A stretch of DNA of 64,000 nucleotides. Source: CAVUBL01 sp963739795 (GTDB lineage Bacteria > Acidobacteriota > Thermoanaerobaculia > Multivoradales > DATKCC01). The notes beneath the pieces are model-generated. The model was not told the DNA's origin, searched no databases, and saw only the letters and a list, made by a program, of their open reading frames with translations. A program made the translations under genes and the position numbers. Below are positions 61,540 through 64,000 of the stretch, piece after piece; the stretch's first letter is position 1, and the number at the start of each line of letters is the position of its first letter. Where the stretch lies: the NCBI GenBank assembly GCA_963739795.1, contig CAVUBL010000011.1, forward strand, positions 496,001 to 560,000, written 5' to 3'.

Positions 61540-62121
61540 CTACTCGAACGCCTTCTCGAGCTCGTCGAGCACCTGGCGCTCGGCCTGGGAGACCGAGCCG
61601 ACCCCGAAGAACCCGCCGGCGCTCTCGGCCACCCGGCGGGCCCGCGAGAGCAGGTCTTCGCCCAGCTTGCGGCGCCCGGCCTCGTCGAGGCCGCCGGTGA
61701 GGGCCCCCACGTAAGCCTTCCAGGTTTCCATCAGCTCCGGTCCCGGCCGCTTGCTGAGCCAGCCCTCGAGGAGCTCGGCGGCCGGCGACCCCGGGGCGAC
61801 CCCGACCGCCTCGGCGGCCTCGGAGACCGCCGCGCGCTCCGGTGTCTCGACCGAGCGGTCGGCCCACGCCACGGCCACCAGAGGGGCCAGGGTCAGGGCG
61901 GCCAGGGTCTCGGGTCCGATCTCCAAGGCGAGGAGCCGGTCGAGCGTCGCCGGGTCCGAGATCCCGGAGGCCTCGGCGAGGGCGTCGCGCCGCTCGGTCT
62001 CCGCCGCCTGGCGGCGGAACTTCTCCACCAGCTCCCGCTCTTGGCGGGCGAAGAACGCCTCCTCGAGCGCCTTTCTGCGATCCCCCAGGATCCGGGGGTC
62101 CTTCGTGCCGTCGGTGGTCAT
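61540..62121 (-). CDS. TerB-like helical protein
   Basis: 193 aa from the ATG at 62121. N-terminal coiled region (LEEAFFARQERELVEKFRRQ) followed by a helical domain resembling TerB (LAPLVAVAWADRSVETPERA, VSEAAEAVGVAPGS). Family call is tentative. Convergent with xseB, 36 bases apart. Function unknown. Confidence 0.55.
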   Translation of the reverse strand: MTTDGTKDPRILGDRRKALEEAFFARQERELVEKFRRQAAETERRDALAEASGISDPATLDRLLALEIGPETLAALTLAPLVAVAWADRSVETPERAAVSEAAEAVGVAPGSPAAELLEGWLSKRPGPELMETWKAYVGALTGGLDEAGRRKLGEDLLSRARRVAESAGGFFGVGSVSQAERQVLDELEKAFE

Positions 62122-62138
62122 GGTCGCGCTCGCCTTCC

Positions 62139-62272
62139 TCCAGAGAAGCTCCGCCTCGAAGCGGGAGGCGTCTGAAGCTTCCACGCCTTCTTGATTCGCA
62201 GGTCCCCCGCCCACTTCAAGCGGTGGGGCTGCGCTCGACGGATCGGCTTCCCCAGAACGTTGGATTTATCGG
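62139..62272 (+). repeat. Dispersed intergenic repeat, copy C
   Basis: Third member of the family: CCAGAGAAGCTCCGCCTC, GGAGGCGTCTGAAGC, TTCTTGATTCGCAGG and CCAGAACGTTGGATTTATCG at the end, matching copy A at both ends but more diverged in the middle. Sits between divergent genes. The rest of 62273-62465 is a leader with no other feature. Confidence 0.55.
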
Positions 62273-62465
62273 ATCGCCCCCCTCACCCTTCCATCTCGAT
62301 CCCTCTCCCGCCCCTGCCCGGTTCCCGGGCACTCAACGGTTGCCGGGTTTCAGGTGGCCGGATTGTACCCGCTGGAGAGGACCGCTGTCCCCTTCCGCCG
62401 GGCGGACCGAGGGCGCGGGGGCCGTGATAGCGTCCTACGTCGTCCCTTTCCCGAAGGAGGTCCAG

Positions 62466-63308
62466 ATGAGCAACGGCGAATATCCCACCACTCCACCCCC
62501 ACCGCCCCCCGCGGGCACGCCCCAGGGCTACGCACCGCCACCCCCGGCAGCCCCGAAGAAGTCGGGCCTGCCGGCGCTGGCCTGGATCGGCATCGGCTGC
62601 GGTGCCATTGTCCTGATCGGCGTGATCGCCTTCTCCCTGCTGGTGGGATGGGGAGTCCACAAGGCCAAGGGCTTCGCCGAGAAGGCGGACAAGGATCCCT
62701 CCTACGCCGCCATGAAGGTCGCCGAGATCGCCATCAAGGCCAACCCGGACTACGAGCTGGTCTCCGCGGACGAGGACGCCCACACCTTCACCGTGCGCGA
62801 GACGAAGACCGGCAAGGAGACCACCATCGACCTCGCCGACATCCAGAACGGTAAGCTCGGCATCAAGTCGGGCGACCAGGAGATGACCGTCGGCGCCGAG
62901 AGCGACGACAACGGCGGTGGCGCCCTGACCGTGCGCGACAAGGACGGCAAGACCCGGTTCCGGATGGGCACCGGGGGCGGTGAGGACATCCCCGGATGGG
63001 TGCCGCGCTACGAGGGAGCCAAGATCGCCGGTACCGGCGTCTCGAACACCGATGAAGGGACCAGCGGCGGCTTCACCTTCACGACCGACGACGCCCTGGA
63101 CGACGTGGTCTCCTTCTACAAGAAGGCCCTCGCCGACGCCGGGATGAAGATCACCGGCAACAACACCTTCTCGAACGAGGGCAGCCGCGGCGCCACCCTT
63201 ACCGCCGGCGAAGAGTCGGCGGGGCGCACGGTGCAGGTGTTCATCGGTTCGACGCCGGGAAAGGGCACCCAGGGCACCGTGACCTTCGCGGAGAAGAAGA
63301 CCCAGTAG
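62466..63308 (+). CDS. Proline-rich membrane-anchored protein
   Basis: 280 aa; GAAGGAGG precedes the ATG. A Pro-rich N-terminus (PTTPPPPPPAGTPQ), one membrane helix (about 38-62), then an exported domain in which residues ~80-165 and ~190-280 look like two small alpha/beta units (FTFTTDDALDDVVSFYKKAL). No family recognised. Topology: cytoplasmic Pro-rich tail, periplasmic C-terminus. Confidence 0.65.
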   Translation: MSNGEYPTTPPPPPPAGTPQGYAPPPPAAPKKSGLPALAWIGIGCGAIVLIGVIAFSLLVGWGVHKAKGFAEKADKDPSYAAMKVAEIAIKANPDYELVSADEDAHTFTVRETKTGKETTIDLADIQNGKLGIKSGDQEMTVGAESDDNGGGALTVRDKDGKTRFRMGTGGGEDIPGWVPRYEGAKIAGTGVSNTDEGTSGGFTFTTDDALDDVVSFYKKALADAGMKITGNNTFSNEGSRGATLTAGEESAGRTVQVFIGSTPGKGTQGTVTFAEKKTQ

Positions 63309-63328
63309 GGGCGAGGCCGCCCAGTACC

Positions 63329-63360
63329 CGCGGATCAGGCGCCCGCGGATCAGGCGCCGA
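63329..63360. repeat. Short tandem duplication
   Basis: CCGCGGATCAGGCGC occurs twice back to back (about 63330-63360) between converging genes, and ends at the stop of the downstream gene. Confidence 0.5.
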
Positions 63361-64000
63361 GCTCGGCCCGCAGCCGGGCGACCTCGGCCTCGCCGCCGAT
63401 CACCGTCAGCCGGTCCCCCTCCTCGAGGACCGTGCTGCCGCGCGGCACGAGGAGCCGCCCGCCGCGGCGTACCAGGGCGATGAGCACGCCCTCGGGCAGG
63501 TCGAGCTCCCGGAGAGCCCGGCCGACCAGGTCCGCTCCGGGGCCGCCCCGGGTCAGCCTGAGCTTGAAGTAGCGCTCCTCGGCGAGGAGGGTCTCCTTGA
63601 GCACCTGCTGGTTGCGCGCCCCGAGCCAGGCGACCATGAAGCTTTCGTCGTCCACCCGCTCGGCGATCTGGGCGAGGATCCGGAGGTGCTGCTTGGGGTC
63701 CTCTTCCGGGCTCACCAGGAAGAACAGGGCGTGGCTCGGCTCGTCGGGGGCGTGGACCCCGTGGACGTCGGCGACGTCCACGCGGATCCCCACGGCCGAG
63801 CGCACCATCACCATGTGCGGCCGGTCGATCCCGAACAGGCGCAGGTGGGGGAGCGAGACCCCCCGCGCCACCGGGGTCACGCCGATCCGGGTGCCCTCGA
63901 GGAAGCCCTTCACCAGCTCCTCGCGGGTCGCCGGCAGCTCCGCGGCGAGAATCTCCGAGACCCTGTCGGCGAGGTCCTCGAAGCGCACCGGCTCCTCGGC
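63350..64000 (-). CDS. Transporter C-terminus: EIIA-like plus TrkA-C domains (5' partial)
   Basis: The frame is open to the end of the window, so the N-terminal part is missing. Visible residues begin with a PTS EIIA(Ntr)-like domain (FLEGTRIGVTPVARGVSLPH carries the active-site-type His, then SHALFFLVSPEEDPKQHL). A TrkA-C domain follows (FKLRLTRGGPGADLVGRALR, GDRLTVIGGEAEVARL). This pair is found after ion or amino-acid transporter membrane domains, where it regulates them. The transporter type cannot be decided from here. Confidence 0.7.
   Translation of the reverse strand, partial: AEEPVRFEDLADRVSEILAAELPATREELVKGFLEGTRIGVTPVARGVSLPHLRLFGIDRPHMVMVRSAVGIRVDVADVHGVHAPDEPSHALFFLVSPEEDPKQHLRILAQIAERVDDESFMVAWLGARNQQVLKETLLAEERYFKLRLTRGGPGADLVGRALRELDLPEGVLIALVRRGGRLLVPRGSTVLEEGDRLTVIGGEAEVARLRAELGA

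Overview
The window is 64 kb of high-GC bacterial chromosome and looks like an Acidobacteriota genome, possibly Thermoanaerobaculia-like. This is inferred from the VWFA-related acidobacterial-type domain joined to a GWxTD-type region (52.7-55.3 kb), an ADOP/MacB-like permease, alternative-complex-III respiratory genes, and many secreted beta-rich proteins. No rRNA, tRNA, CRISPR array or replication origin was seen.

Layout. (1) 0-12.9 kb is an accessory island around an RHS polymorphic toxin. A full-length RHS protein with a phospholipase-A2-like tip and a putative membrane immunity protein is followed by two displaced RHS tip cassettes, each with its own candidate immunity gene (one tip carries a HEVLH metallopeptidase motif). 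A decayed fourth RHS tip and a transposase element come next. Two S74-type chaperone-domain proteins flank the island. (2) 13.1-17.5 kb holds a VOC protein, a PsiD-type pyruvoyl decarboxylase, a small membrane protein, two PIN-toxin modules, a DinB remnant and a DUF5946-like gene. (3) 17.7-32.2 kb, all on the minus strand, is a tightly packed respiratory operon: ActA pentaheme cytochrome, ActB, an ActE-like cytochrome, a CydA-like quinol module, three more c-type cytochromes, a USP/PCP_red fusion, a GNAT protein, an Mrp-type ATPase and a small PCP_red protein. I read it as a hybrid electron-transfer complex in which a CydA-like subunit takes the place of the usual NrfD-like membrane subunits, with its assembly or regulatory genes downstream. 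(4) 32.4-38.8 kb contains three tandem small Cys-rich secreted peptides, pseudogene debris, a Cys-rich peptide gene broken by one in-frame TGA, and a large carboxypeptidase-regulatory-like protein. (5) 38.8-48.6 kb carries a radical SAM pair, an OmpA lipoprotein, an M19 dipeptidase-like protein, a MITE, an ADOP permease, an MsbA-like ABC exporter, an Er-VIT1 iron exporter and a Phd/PIN module. (6) 48.6-64 kb holds a frameshifted YciI-like gene, a redoxin plus Cys-rich precursor pair, a YhaM-like exonuclease, the GWxTD/VWA protein, hypothetical proteins, an Asp-box propeller protein, xseA-xseB, and the end of a transporter with EIIA and TrkA-C domains.

The most unusual content is the shuffled RHS toxin locus, the ActAB/CydA hybrid operon with repeated PCP_red domains, and the scattered Cys-rich secreted peptides, one of them overlapping a redoxin gene. 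Three related ~100-135 bp intergenic repeats, a 167-bp MITE and several long perfect hairpins show that the non-coding DNA is also structured.
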